Positions 6,231 through 16,496 are shown, counted from the stretch's first letter. The stretch: 36,228 bases of DNA from an uncultured Blautia sp. (GCA_946545475.1 CAMNNO010000009.1:1-36228); one strand, 5' to 3'. Notes: generated by a model not told the origin, from the letters alone. Made by a program: numbers and translations.

Positions 6231-9200
6231 ATGAAAAAGTTGGTTTCTTTCATGCTTATGCTGGTTATGGCGGCCAGCTCTTTCGCGCTGCCTGTATCAG
6301 CCTACAACCATCCGCAGGCGACAGCGGATGTGACAGAATCGGAAATCGCCAGTGCACAGGTTTCCCTGGAAATCGCCAAGGAAGGCATTGTCCTTCTTGA
6401 GAACAACAACAACGCACTTCCGATCGCGGCGGAGGGCGATGTCGCCCTGTTCGGCCTTGCAATGGTCCAGACGACCAAGGGCGGCACAGGCTCAGGCGCC
6501 GTGGATAACCGTATCGTCTATGCGGACGGCACGATTGTCGAAGGCTCGGGCGTTGCGACTTCCATCTTGGACGGCTTTGTAAATGCCGGATACCATGTCC
6601 TGACCAGTGATTATCTGGATGCCATTGTCCTGGCTACAAGGGAAGTCCGCGGCATGGCCGATGATCCCGCTGTCACGGACTATTTCACCGACGAAGAACT
6701 TGCGGACCTGGCGGCTAAGACCGACACGGCTTTCTACAGCATCCGCAGGAATGCCGGCGAAGGCTCCGACCGCGCTGTTGCGGACGATTACTATCTCTCT
6801 GACAACGAGCTGGCCAACATCAAAAAGCTGGCCGAGGTTTTCGACAAGCTGGTCGTCCTTCTCAACGTGATCAACTGCGACGCCAGCTGGTTCGCAGAGT
6901 CCGGCGCAGACGGCCTGGTTCTCGTCTCCAATCCGGGCGAGCTGGGCGGCGACGCCATCATCTCCGTCCTGAACGGCGAGACCTGCCCCTCCGGAAAGCT
7001 GGTGGATACCTGGGCAAAGAGCTACGAAGCCTGGCCGTCCAGCAAATATTTCAGCAATATCAACCCGGACGATCCCTGGGCCTCCGAGGTGGAATACTAC
7101 TTTGAAGACGTGTTTGTCGGCTACCGCTATTTTGACACCTTCAACGCGGACGCGATTCTGTATGACTTTGGCTACGGCCTGTCCTACACGACGTTTGACA
7201 TTGAAGTGGACGGCGTCAGCGCGGATGCCACGAACGTATCTGTGACCGCGACCGTGACCAATACCGGCAGCGTGTCGGGCAAGGAAGTCGTCGAGATTTA
7301 TTTCTCTGCACCGGAAGGCCGCATCCTCAAGCCCTACCAGGAACTGATCGCTTACGGCAAGACAGATGAGATCGCCCCCGGCGAGAGCCAGACGCTGACC
7401 ATCACCTTCCAGACCGCCGAGATGTCTTCCTATTACGAAGACGCCGCGGCCTATATCATGGAAGCGGGCGAATACATTCTCCGCGTGGGCAACAGCTCCC
7501 GGAACACGATTCCCGCAGCGGTGATCACCCTTGACGCTGACGCGGTGACCGAGCAGCTGGCCAACAAGATGGCCTTGGACCGTTATGGCGTATATCCCGG
7601 CGGTTCCAGCGGCAAGTATGACGATGTGGTGACCCAGGAAGGCAATGTCCGGCAGTGGCAGGAATTCTACGAAGCTTTCCTTGATGAAAACAAGGATGGA
7701 ATGAGCCTGGACGGCAAAGCAGAGGCGCAGTTCGCCCTGAGCCTTGCCGCAGCGGATTTTGTCACGAAAAATCCCTATGCCGAGAAGGGTGTGGATCCCT
7801 CGTCCGAGGATGTTGTGGCTTACATCTCCGCGACAACGGATATCGATGCCATCGGCGAAGCCGGCTATGACTTTGCGCTCGGCAAGGAATACAAAATTGA
7901 CCGCGTTGAGTACAGGGCCGAGGACGGTTCTCTCATCAATTACCGCGTAAAGAGCGGCAGCGAAGAGGATGGCACCGCGGAATACTACACGCTGATCGAT
8001 GTCCAGAAGGGCGACATTACCCTGGACCAGTTTGTCTCCGGCCTTGATCTCACCGAGATGGCGGATATTGTCGAGGGCGGCGAGGGCGCTCAGTTCCAGC
8101 TGCAGTACGGCGAAGTCGAAATCCCCGAAATGGCGGATGTTATCGATTATATCAAGGCAGAGACGGTTAACGGCCAGGCCGGCCAGACGATTGCTCTGTA
8201 TCGCTATACCCGTGCTATCCCGACCATGATTAACGCGGACGGCCCCGCAGGCGTCCGCCTGACCCAGCACTATGTCAACAGCAATGGCGAAGACTGCTAT
8301 CAGTTCTGCACCGCTTATCCGGTCGGCACGATGATTGCCCAGACCTGGAATACGGATCTGGCCTACCTGATGGGCCTCTATGTCGGCAGGGAAATGGTGC
8401 GCTACGGCGTGACGGAATGGCTGGCCCCCGGCATGAATATCCACAGGAACCCGCTCTGCGGCCGCAACTTTGAGTATTATTCGGAAGATCCGCTCATCGC
8501 CGGACTCACCGGCGGCTATGAGACCCTGGGCGTTCAGGAGAGCGCCGGCGTCGGCGTGACACTGAAGCATTTTGCGGGCAATGATCAGGAGAACAGCCGC
8601 GACAGCCAGAATGACGTGGCATCGGAGCGCTCTTTCCGCGAAATCTACCTCAAGCAGTTTGAGATTGCTGTCAAAATTTCCAATCCGATGGGCATCATGA
8701 CCAGCTATGGCCTGGTCAACGGGACGCCGACCGCCAATGACTGGGAACTGACCGAAGACATTCTCCGCACGGAATGGGGCTATGATGGATTTGTCATGAC
8801 CGACTGGCATGGTTCCGGCGGTATGACCGACGCGCTGGCCATGCACGCGGGCAATGAAATGATCATGCCCGGGAACCTTGGCGCATCTGCCATCGTCCCC
8901 TACGTCTCCGACGTTATGCCGGATATCGCGATTGACGAGAACGGAATTGCCACCGACGGCGGCTATCCGTCCACGGTGCCGCTGAGCAGAGTCTTCGGCG
9001 GAGGCGCCTTTGTATGGCGCAACCTGATTACCAACTGGGGAGACTACCGTCCGGATCCGAATGGCACGGAATTTATTGTCGTAACTACCGAGGAAGCGTT
9101 CACCACATCTGTGCGCACAGTCATCGGCGACAATGCGTTTGTGGATAAGACCGTCGAGGAGCTTGTGACGGAGCTTGAGGAGCAGGGCACGGCCTCCTTC

Positions 9201-9530
9201 ACGAAGAACGAGGACGGCACGGTTGCCATTACCTATAAACTGGTGCAGGCTTCCGCGAATGACAACACGCACTATGCGCCGGCCTATAAGGATCACGCCA
9301 TCACGGTAGGTGTCAACATGCTCGGCGAGGCGGATTGCAATCCCCTTTCTCTAGCGGATCTTCAGAAGGCTGTGAAGCGGGTGCTGATCGTTTCCATGCG
9401 CTCACTTCAGTGGCAGGAAGTGCTGGACGAGTATGCCGCACAGAGCGGGGAAGACATGAGCGCCTACGCGGTCGGATCCTTCACCGAGGCTGTGGGGCCG
9501 ACAGCCACTTATGTGACAGTGACGAAGTAA
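6231..9530 (+). CDS. Secreted glycoside hydrolase family 3 protein (beta-glucosidase-like) with permuted domain order
   Basis: 1099 aa; signal peptide MKKLVSFMLMLVMAASSFALPVSA; GH3 C-terminal-type domain and FnIII-like region first, then GH3 N-terminal-type domain with IPTMINADGPAGVR, KHFAGNDQE and nucleophile-type motif GFVMTDWHG. Confidence 0.93.
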   Translation: MKKLVSFMLMLVMAASSFALPVSAYNHPQATADVTESEIASAQVSLEIAKEGIVLLENNNNALPIAAEGDVALFGLAMVQTTKGGTGSGAVDNRIVYADGTIVEGSGVATSILDGFVNAGYHVLTSDYLDAIVLATREVRGMADDPAVTDYFTDEELADLAAKTDTAFYSIRRNAGEGSDRAVADDYYLSDNELANIKKLAEVFDKLVVLLNVINCDASWFAESGADGLVLVSNPGELGGDAIISVLNGETCPSGKLVDTWAKSYEAWPSSKYFSNINPDDPWASEVEYYFEDVFVGYRYFDTFNADAILYDFGYGLSYTTFDIEVDGVSADATNVSVTATVTNTGSVSGKEVVEIYFSAPEGRILKPYQELIAYGKTDEIAPGESQTLTITFQTAEMSSYYEDAAAYIMEAGEYILRVGNSSRNTIPAAVITLDADAVTEQLANKMALDRYGVYPGGSSGKYDDVVTQEGNVRQWQEFYEAFLDENKDGMSLDGKAEAQFALSLAAADFVTKNPYAEKGVDPSSEDVVAYISATTDIDAIGEAGYDFALGKEYKIDRVEYRAEDGSLINYRVKSGSEEDGTAEYYTLIDVQKGDITLDQFVSGLDLTEMADIVEGGEGAQFQLQYGEVEIPEMADVIDYIKAETVNGQAGQTIALYRYTRAIPTMINADGPAGVRLTQHYVNSNGEDCYQFCTAYPVGTMIAQTWNTDLAYLMGLYVGREMVRYGVTEWLAPGMNIHRNPLCGRNFEYYSEDPLIAGLTGGYETLGVQESAGVGVTLKHFAGNDQENSRDSQNDVASERSFREIYLKQFEIAVKISNPMGIMTSYGLVNGTPTANDWELTEDILRTEWGYDGFVMTDWHGSGGMTDALAMHAGNEMIMPGNLGASAIVPYVSDVMPDIAIDENGIATDGGYPSTVPLSRVFGGGAFVWRNLITNWGDYRPDPNGTEFIVVTTEEAFTTSVRTVIGDNAFVDKTVEELVTELEEQGTASFTKNEDGTVAITYKLVQASANDNTHYAPAYKDHAITVGVNMLGEADCNPLSLADLQKAVKRVLIVSMRSLQWQEVLDEYAAQSGEDMSAYAVGSFTEAVGPTATYVTVTK

Positions 9531-9570
9531 GCATTGAACTTCTAGCATAATCTCTATTGCCATCCTAAAC

Positions 9571-9620
9571 AAAAACCCGGTGTTCGTTTTGAAGAGAGAT
9601 AAACGAACACCGGGTTTTTG
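9571..9620. terminator. Bidirectional Rho-independent terminator between convergent genes
   Basis: AAAAACCCGGTGTTCGTTT...AAACGAACACCGGGTTTTT inverted repeat with A/T tracts on both sides. Confidence 0.92.
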
Positions 9621-9653
9621 CGTTGTGTATAGGATATTGCTCCCCTTTTCCCA

Positions 9654-10340
9654 TCAGGCTTTAGCAAAGAAATCCAGCAGCAGGTTCCCCATGATCTCGC
9701 TGCCGTCGATATAGCTCCCATGGTCGGCGCCTTCTACCACCACAAGCCGGGCATTGGGCAGGTTCTCCATGATGGTGCCGGTCTCCGAACGTAAGATCAG
9801 GTCGTTCTCTCCCACCGTGACAAGGACGGGAATGGTGATGGCTTTAAGCGATTCCGGGTCAATATGAGGCTCTTCCAGCATGAGTGTGATGAGCGGATTC
9901 GGGTTCGTTCTGTTCAGCTCCGTAAATTCTTCGACAAAAGACGCCTCTATCCCCTCCGGCGACAGGTTCGTCCCGCTGATCGCCATGACGCCAAGCGTTC
10001 CCGGATGATGGATTTCCAGCAGAAGGCCGATGATGCCGCCGTCGCTGTGGCCGTAAAAGGCCGGCTTTGAAAGGCCGAGGGCCTGTATAAACTGATACAT
10101 ATCCTCCGCCATATCGTCATAGTGGTATTCCGACAGCCGCTCGTTTGCGCCGTGGCCGCGGGAATCCGGGGCGTACACCTTATACCCTGCCCTTGCAAGC
10201 TGTCCGATTTCCGTGTCAAACAGGCTGTGGTCCTCACCGTTTCCATGGACCAGCACCACAGGCCGGCCCTCTCCTATAACGGCATAGTGCAGGGCAACGC
10301 CGTTAACGGTTACAACTTCTGATGCTTCGTATCTCATCAT
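9654..10340 (-). CDS. Alpha/beta hydrolase
   Basis: VVLVHGNGEDHSLFD, PDSRGHGANE, FYGHSDGGIIGLLL (G-H-S-D-G nucleophile elbow), GADHGS. Start placed at ATG after GGAGG rather than at the longest ORF start (10415). Confidence 0.9.
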   Translation of the reverse strand: MMRYEASEVVTVNGVALHYAVIGEGRPVVLVHGNGEDHSLFDTEIGQLARAGYKVYAPDSRGHGANERLSEYHYDDMAEDMYQFIQALGLSKPAFYGHSDGGIIGLLLEIHHPGTLGVMAISGTNLSPEGIEASFVEEFTELNRTNPNPLITLMLEEPHIDPESLKAITIPVLVTVGENDLILRSETGTIMENLPNARLVVVEGADHGSYIDGSEIMGNLLLDFFAKA

Positions 10341-10464
10341 ATTCATCTCCTCCGTCTTTCTCCAATAATATACAAGTTTCCTCCCGTGACTCTTTATCGA
10401 ACAAATCATAATCATTCAATGACCGAAGATTGTGTATGTGATAAAAATACTTCCCCAATTCTTC

Positions 10465-11691
10465 TCAGATCATCCAAATGGGGAGGATAAAAGTCGTTCT
10501 GTCAACAGCTGACAGGTCTTCTCTCAAGCACACAATAGCGCCAGATCCTCTGGGAACCGCCCCTTTGTCCAGCACTTTAAAAGCCGAAGCCAGCTCTGTT
10601 CCCGGGCTTGTGCTTTTTTTAATTTCAAGAGGATGCAATTCTCCGTCCACTTCGATGACCATATCTATTTCATTCGTGTCCTTGTCACGATAATAGTGGA
10701 ACAGGCTTTCCTTTGCGCTGTTCAACCAGGTCTTTCTGATTTCCGCCACCGTATAGTTTTCCAGAATGGCTCCATTGATTGCGCCATTCATGAGAATTTC
10801 AGAGCTTGAATACTTTGTCAGGTACGCCACGAGTCCCGTATCAAAGAAGTACATCTTCGGTGTTTTTACGGTTCGTTTCAGCAAGTTGTTCGAGTACGGC
10901 CGAAGATAAAAAATAACTTCAGACTTTTCAAGTACCTGCAGCCACCTTTTTGCCGTGTCATCCGAAACGCCAACATCTCCCGCAATGTCATGCGTATTCA
11001 GCATCTGCCCCACGCGGCAGGCCGCGGCACGGATAAAATCGGCAAACAGCAGTTTGTCAACTCCGGGAATCACGTCGCTCACATCACGATTGATGTAACT
11101 CTGAATGTAGGAGCTGTAAAACACATCTCTGTCCCTGTATCTCCCACTCCTGTGGCCTGGCATACCACCGTTCCATATCCTCTCATACATCTCAAGCGGG
11201 CTGCATCTGCCAAGATGCTCTTTACGGCGGTTCAGGCTGTCAAGGCTAAGTGACAAGGGGCTGGTCGTCCCGTCTCCATACAACTCCGATTGCGACAACG
11301 CTGACATATGAATAATCGCTGTCCGCCCCGCCAATGATTCCTGCGCCAGTTCCATAAGCTGGAAAGCCTGCGATCCTGTCAGCCAATACGATCCCGGAGC
11401 CGCGCCATTGTCTACTGCAATTTTAATATATGAAAACAATTCCGGTGCATATTGCACTTCATCGATCAACACGGGGGCAGGATGCAGTTCCAGAAAAAGA
11501 GCGGGATCTGACTTTGCCAGACGCCGGGCCTCAATATCATCCAACGTGACTTTCTGCCGCTTCGTCCCCTCCATCAGATGTTCAAGCATGGTTGTCTTCC
11601 CCACCTGCCTCGGCCCGATCAATAGCAGGCAGCTATAATCATCGCTGATGTTTTTTACGCTTTGCTCAAGTGTTCGCTTGATATATGCCAT
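10465..11691 (-). CDS. ATP-binding protein, AAA + DUF4143 family
   Basis: 408 aa; LLIGPRQVGKTTMLEHL, PVLIDEVQYAPELF, YWLTGSQAF, C-terminal restriction-like DKDTNEIDMVIEVDGELHPLEIKKS. Confidence 0.92.
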   Translation of the reverse strand: MAYIKRTLEQSVKNISDDYSCLLLIGPRQVGKTTMLEHLMEGTKRQKVTLDDIEARRLAKSDPALFLELHPAPVLIDEVQYAPELFSYIKIAVDNGAAPGSYWLTGSQAFQLMELAQESLAGRTAIIHMSALSQSELYGDGTTSPLSLSLDSLNRRKEHLGRCSPLEMYERIWNGGMPGHRSGRYRDRDVFYSSYIQSYINRDVSDVIPGVDKLLFADFIRAAACRVGQMLNTHDIAGDVGVSDDTAKRWLQVLEKSEVIFYLRPYSNNLLKRTVKTPKMYFFDTGLVAYLTKYSSSEILMNGAINGAILENYTVAEIRKTWLNSAKESLFHYYRDKDTNEIDMVIEVDGELHPLEIKKSTSPGTELASAFKVLDKGAVPRGSGAIVCLREDLSAVDRTTFILPIWMI

Positions 11692-11988
11692 ACGATCGCC
11701 TCCGTCTCAAATACGATTCTATCTTATTTTAGCCGAAATCAAGTTGAATTGCAAGCCTTTTCTTAGAAGAATATTTGAGAGAACGAAAAAAGAGCCGTGC
11801 CGAACAGGGAACTGAAAAGTATAGAGGTTTTAAAAGTCTCAAAGGCGTGATTCTGTCCTGGGGCAGCTGGGTGGTTTGCCATGCATATACCGCGGCATAA
11901 TCATTCGGTGGCCAAAGAATATGCTCATAAGGAAAAAACCGTCCCCTATTCTCGTGAACAAAACCAACAATTCGCAAATGTAATTCCA

Positions 11989-12017
11989 TTGAAACAAGCG
12001 CCGCTCTATTATATAAT
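11989..12017 (+). promoter_or_regulatory. Promoter of the tandem esterase genes
   Basis: TTGAAA-N17-TATAAT. Confidence 0.7.
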
Positions 12018-12142
12018 ATATCTAACATTTTTATCTGTAAGACACCGCTTTTTGTGCGCAACAAACCAACGCCAGGAATTTGATATGGCGAAATGCACAC
12101 GTCATATGATATCATGTCAACCAAAAACAGGAGGAAAGAGAA

Positions 12143-14038
12143 ATGAAAAAACTGTTTCGTATAATGATGATGACGGCTTTGCTCGTGTGCCTGGTCCATA
12201 CGAGTGCCATGGCGCTGAATTATTCCGGCTGCCAGGACAATGAAGCCACGTTTGAAACCCTGGGCGAAGCCCGCCAAAGCGGCCCAGCCGCAGTGGAAAA
12301 CCTTGAAACCAACGTTGGCAAGGTTTATGTCTCGCATCCGGTTCTGGATGGTTATCCGGAAGATGCCACATTTATTTACCGCTCCCCGAACCTGTTCGGC
12401 GGACGTGCGGCCGCCCGTCTGAACACCAACATCGTCGTGTTTGCCGAGAAAGCTTTTGAAAGCAAGGATGCTGCGTTTGCTTATCTGCAAGATCTGGGCC
12501 TGATCGACATCATCAACGAAGCCATCGGCAGCGTAGTCCTGGTTACGCCTGCGAACGGCGAAGCCTTCACCCAGGCCGACCAGCTGAATTATTACAAACT
12601 GCAGACGGCCATGCTGGCGCAGAAGGCGACAGGCAAGGATGAAGCCGGCGAAGCCGTGTCCTACTGCGATGCCGAGTACTTTGGCGGCTATGGCTACCTG
12701 TATGTCATCGGTATTGAAGGCGGCGCAACCTTCCTGAACAACTTCGTATCCAGCACCTACGATTATGTCAGCCGCATCGCCGGGCTTCTGCTCATCAATG
12801 GCAACATGGACCGCATCCGCAAGGTGGCGGCTCTGGTGCCGGCCTACCTTGTAAACGCCAGCGACGCCGTGGTCGAAAAATATAAAGCGGCTAATGAGAC
12901 CGATTCCTTCATGCGCTACCATGACGTGGACATCTATTTCAACCTGGACCGCCCCCTGCAGAAGGTTGCGGTTGTCGCCGATGAGGAGGCGGACTACGCC
13001 TCTTATATCAAAGACGCCTACTACAACATGTTCATCAAGGCTATGCGCGTGCCGGTCATCTACCGCGGCCTCTACACCGCCGCCACCCCGTACCAGGGCT
13101 ATGGCTTTGACGAAGCCCCCTATTCCCTGTGCGACCGCAACGCGATGATCAACGGGAGGACAGAAGACGGTATCATCATCATCCGCCACGACGAGGATAA
13201 GTTCAGCGATATTCAGACGCCCGAAGGCGACTATATGCAAACCTGGTTTGAGTTCCTGCCCGAGGAAGTGCTGGACGGCACCGCGCCGGCCGGAACGGTT
13301 CCGCTGATCCTGGCAAACCATGGCGGCGGCGACGACCCGCGCCTGTTTGTTGACGAAATCGGCCTGCTGGAACTCATCGGCAAGGAACGCATCGCGATCG
13401 TCGCCGGCGAGCATCAGGGCAAGAGCGCGATCCGCGCGGCCGTATTCCCGAAACTCGTCGAATATATGCTGGAAACCTATCCCGCTCTGGACGCTTCCCG
13501 TGTCTATGTCACCGGTTACTCCATGGGTGGCATGGGAACCATGGCCGCCATCTATGGCAAGCCTGAACTCTTTGCAGCCGCGGTCGGCATGTCCTTCGCG
13601 CCTATCCAGGCGACGGACGAGCAGCTGGCGCACATTGCGGAAGTGGGAATGCCTCTCATGATGACCACCTCTTCCTTCGACGCGGGCGGCGCGTTCGACG
13701 CCGTGAATGACCACATCTCCGAAGCGTATCAGGAGCGCCTGAACCGTTTCGCCACCTACAACGATGTGGAACCCGTCGGGGAATTCGATTTCGAGGCCTA
13801 TCCTCTCAGCGGCTTCAAGGGCGATTGCCTGGTTGTCCGGATGCTGAACAACGAATATAAGAATTATACCTGGTATCTGGAGAACAGCAAGGGTGAACCC
13901 GTGATGGCCCTGAGCGTCACGGAGGACCTGATTCACGCCCTGTATCCGGAATTTGGCAAAATCATGTGGGATTTCGCGAAGCACTTCAGCCGCGATCCTG
14001 AGACGTTCGAAATCACCTATGATCCTTATGTGGACTGA
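12143..14038 (+). CDS. Secreted esterase/alpha-beta hydrolase (polymer-esterase-like), copy 1
   Basis: 631 aa; signal peptide MKKLFRIMMMTALLVCLVHTSAMA; C-terminal hydrolase VPLILANHGGGDDPRLFVDEIG, YVTGYSMGGMGTMAAIYGKPELFAAAVGMS. Confidence 0.85.
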   Translation: MKKLFRIMMMTALLVCLVHTSAMALNYSGCQDNEATFETLGEARQSGPAAVENLETNVGKVYVSHPVLDGYPEDATFIYRSPNLFGGRAAARLNTNIVVFAEKAFESKDAAFAYLQDLGLIDIINEAIGSVVLVTPANGEAFTQADQLNYYKLQTAMLAQKATGKDEAGEAVSYCDAEYFGGYGYLYVIGIEGGATFLNNFVSSTYDYVSRIAGLLLINGNMDRIRKVAALVPAYLVNASDAVVEKYKAANETDSFMRYHDVDIYFNLDRPLQKVAVVADEEADYASYIKDAYYNMFIKAMRVPVIYRGLYTAATPYQGYGFDEAPYSLCDRNAMINGRTEDGIIIIRHDEDKFSDIQTPEGDYMQTWFEFLPEEVLDGTAPAGTVPLILANHGGGDDPRLFVDEIGLLELIGKERIAIVAGEHQGKSAIRAAVFPKLVEYMLETYPALDASRVYVTGYSMGGMGTMAAIYGKPELFAAAVGMSFAPIQATDEQLAHIAEVGMPLMMTTSSFDAGGAFDAVNDHISEAYQERLNRFATYNDVEPVGEFDFEAYPLSGFKGDCLVVRMLNNEYKNYTWYLENSKGEPVMALSVTEDLIHALYPEFGKIMWDFAKHFSRDPETFEITYDPYVD

Positions 14039-14135
14039 CCGTTCCTTTCCACAGCCTGGCCTGCCCCCATCTGCACGGCCAGAGGAATATGACATTTGCC
14101 CCGGATTGTGTGCATCGGGAAAACACATGGCAGAA

Positions 14136-14174
14136 CCTTCTGATGGCTTTCCGTTCCGGAGAACCATCAGAAGG
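14136..14174 (+). repeat. Perfect 11-bp inverted repeat hairpin
   Basis: CCTTCTGATGG-N17-CCATCAGAAGG; not followed by a T tract. Confidence 0.6.
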
Positions 14175-14220
14175 CCGTCTGTGTTCACCTGAATCGCGGG
14201 GAAATGGCTCCACAAAAAGG

Positions 14221-14283
14221 GAGAGCGGTGCTCTATTGCATTCTCTGGCACAATAGGGCACCGCTCTCTGCTGCATCTTTTTT
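14221..14283 (+). terminator. Terminator/attenuator-like hairpin immediately upstream of copy 2 esterase
   Basis: GAGAGCGGTGCTCTATTG-N12-CAATAGGGCACCGCTCTC (18-bp stem with one T-G) then TGCTGCATCTTTTTT, 15 nt before the ATG. Confidence 0.7.
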
Positions 14284-14298
14284 ACAGGAGGGAAAAAC

Positions 14299-16203
14299 AT
14301 GAAGAAAAGATTTTTCAGCCTGATGCTGGCTCTGTCCATGATTCTGAGTCTCACCACAAGCATGGACACGTTTGCGCTGAATTATCAGCAGCGCGCTGTT
14401 AATGAAGCCACGTTTGAGACATTGGAAGATGCCCATGCGAATTCCGAAGCGTTCGCGCTATCAAGCCGCCTGGGCGCGACGCCGACAACGGCCACCTCCT
14501 TCCCGCCGCACCCGGCGCTGGATGATTATCCCGAAGGAACAACCTATGTTTACCGTTCGGAAAACCTTTATGGCCGGACGGAAGCGATCCGTATGAACAC
14601 TAATCTGCTGGTCTATACGGATGAAACCTTCGAGGATAAGGATGCCGCCTACGCCTATCTGGAATCGCTTGGCCTGATTGACATCATTGCCCAGGCAACC
14701 GGCAGCATTACACTGGTGACACCGGTTAACCCGGCAGCCGGATTCGGTGATGCGGACCAGGCCGCTTATTATAAGCTGCAGACGGCCATGTTCAGCTCCG
14801 AGTATGCCGAGTTTGCGTATTTTGGCGGCTTCGGCTTCCGCTATGTCATCGGTATCGGCGAAGGCGCGACGTTCCTGAATAATTACGTGGCCAGCAATGT
14901 GGATTATGTCGGACGTAACGCAGCCATGCTGCTGGTGGGCGGCTCCATGCAGTCCATCCGCGAGGTGGCGGCCCCTGTGCCGGTTTACCTGGTCAATCCC
15001 GGTGCGGTTGCGCGCGAACATTACGGCAAGGCCAACGGCGTGAATGCTTACAAAACCACCGGTGCCCTGGAAGTGGATTTTAACCAGGAACTGCCGGTGC
15101 GTCAGGTCGTCTCACTGTATACAGACGATGTCGATCTGAAGCAGATTGTGCAGGATGCTTATTACGGCCTGTTCATCAAGAGCATGCGCATCCCCTGCCT
15201 GTTCCAGGGACTGTACAGCGCAAGCACGCCTTATAAGGGATACAATTATGACGAGGCTCCCTATTCGCTGTGCGAGCGCCATGCCATCATCGACGGCAAG
15301 ACGGCGGAGGGCATCTATCTCTTTGAACGTCGGGGCGACCAATTCAAGGATTATGTATTCCCACGGAATGATATCGATGAATATATTGATACCTGGTATG
15401 AATTCCTGCCCGAGGAAGTGGTAAACCACACGGCTCCCGCCGGAAGCGTCCCGCTGGTGCTGGCCCTTCACGGCAATGGGGACGACCCGGTGCAATTCGT
15501 GGATAACAATGGCTGGCTGAATATGGCCTGTGAAAACCGCTTTGCGATCGTCGCGCCGTATTTCCAGCTGCTGTTTACAATGACACTGGATCGTATCCCG
15601 CTGTGTAAAGCCGCCTGCGCGGTGGCCCATTATATGCTTGAGGAGTATCCTGAACTGGATCCGTCCCGTGTCTATGTCGCCGGTTATTCAATGGGCGGCT
15701 GCGCGACACTCCACGCCGCGATCGAAGAGCCCGGCCTCTTTGCCGCCGCTGCGCCGATGTCCGCGACGCCCTATGACGGAACCGAGGAGCAGCTTGCGCA
15801 ATTCGAGACGCTGGACCTGCCGTTTATGTTCACAAATTCCACCTTTGACCTTGGCGGCGCCTATAATACACCGGCAGCCATGTATGGCTCCCGTGTGCTC
15901 AGTTTCATCAATCTGTTCCTGGGGTTCAACGAGATGCCGGTTATCGAAGAATTTGACGCCGATAACTATCCGCTCAGCGGCTTCGCCGGAGACCTGTATG
16001 TTCGAAAAACCCTGAACGGCGAATTTGTAAACCACACCTGGTACCTCAACAACGAAGACGGCATCCCGATGGTTGCCATGAGTACTACGGAAGGCCTCGT
16101 CCATATGCTGTATCCGGAATACGGCAAGCTGGGATGGAACTTCGTCAAGCACTATTCCCGCGATCAGGAGACCGGCGAAATCATCTATGATCCGTACGCC
16201 TGA
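14299..16203 (+). CDS. Secreted esterase/alpha-beta hydrolase, copy 2 (tandem paralogue)
   Basis: 634 aa; signal peptide MKKRFFSLMLALSMILSLTTSMDTFA; VPLVLALHGNGDDPVQFVDNNGW, YVAGYSMGGCATLHAAIEEPGLFAAAAPMS; collinear with copy 1. Confidence 0.85.
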   Translation: MKKRFFSLMLALSMILSLTTSMDTFALNYQQRAVNEATFETLEDAHANSEAFALSSRLGATPTTATSFPPHPALDDYPEGTTYVYRSENLYGRTEAIRMNTNLLVYTDETFEDKDAAYAYLESLGLIDIIAQATGSITLVTPVNPAAGFGDADQAAYYKLQTAMFSSEYAEFAYFGGFGFRYVIGIGEGATFLNNYVASNVDYVGRNAAMLLVGGSMQSIREVAAPVPVYLVNPGAVAREHYGKANGVNAYKTTGALEVDFNQELPVRQVVSLYTDDVDLKQIVQDAYYGLFIKSMRIPCLFQGLYSASTPYKGYNYDEAPYSLCERHAIIDGKTAEGIYLFERRGDQFKDYVFPRNDIDEYIDTWYEFLPEEVVNHTAPAGSVPLVLALHGNGDDPVQFVDNNGWLNMACENRFAIVAPYFQLLFTMTLDRIPLCKAACAVAHYMLEEYPELDPSRVYVAGYSMGGCATLHAAIEEPGLFAAAAPMSATPYDGTEEQLAQFETLDLPFMFTNSTFDLGGAYNTPAAMYGSRVLSFINLFLGFNEMPVIEEFDADNYPLSGFAGDLYVRKTLNGEFVNHTWYLNNEDGIPMVAMSTTEGLVHMLYPEYGKLGWNFVKHYSRDQETGEIIYDPYA

Positions 16204-16280
16204 CGCTTTGGCTATTCACTTCCGATAAGTGGCTTAACATATCCCCCAAAATGGGGCCTCCACATCGAACCCCCTTGAAT

Positions 16281-16326
16281 CCGCGACGAGCAGGAAAACA
16301 AAAAGAGTTTTTCCTGCTCGTCGCGG
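16281..16326. terminator. Long stable hairpin downstream of copy 2 esterase (probable terminator)
   Basis: CCGCGACGAGCAGGAAAA-N10-TTTTCCTGCTCGTCGCGG perfect 18-bp stem; weak U tract. Confidence 0.55.
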
Positions 16327-16496
16327 TTATAAGCTGAAAACTCAGAGTAAACCCCCATGCCCTGTTCACTTGGCACCACCATAAATGAAACATAGCAAGT
16401 GGCAATTTTATTGATATTTCTTTAGTCGTTGTATATACTGTTATCAACGGCAAAGATCGCTTTTTATTTGGGCCTGTAGCCCGTAGAGTAAAAAGT

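Noticed and set aside
6492-9296. 934-aa ORF on the minus strand
   Set aside because: Fully antisense to the motif-rich GH3 gene; low-complexity translation without recognizable domains; explained by codon bias of the sense gene (few TTA/CTA/TCA codons).
11729-14251. 840-aa ORF on the minus strand
   Set aside because: Antisense shadow of the secreted esterase, which has a signal peptide, SD, promoter and catalytic motifs; no motifs in the shadow translation.
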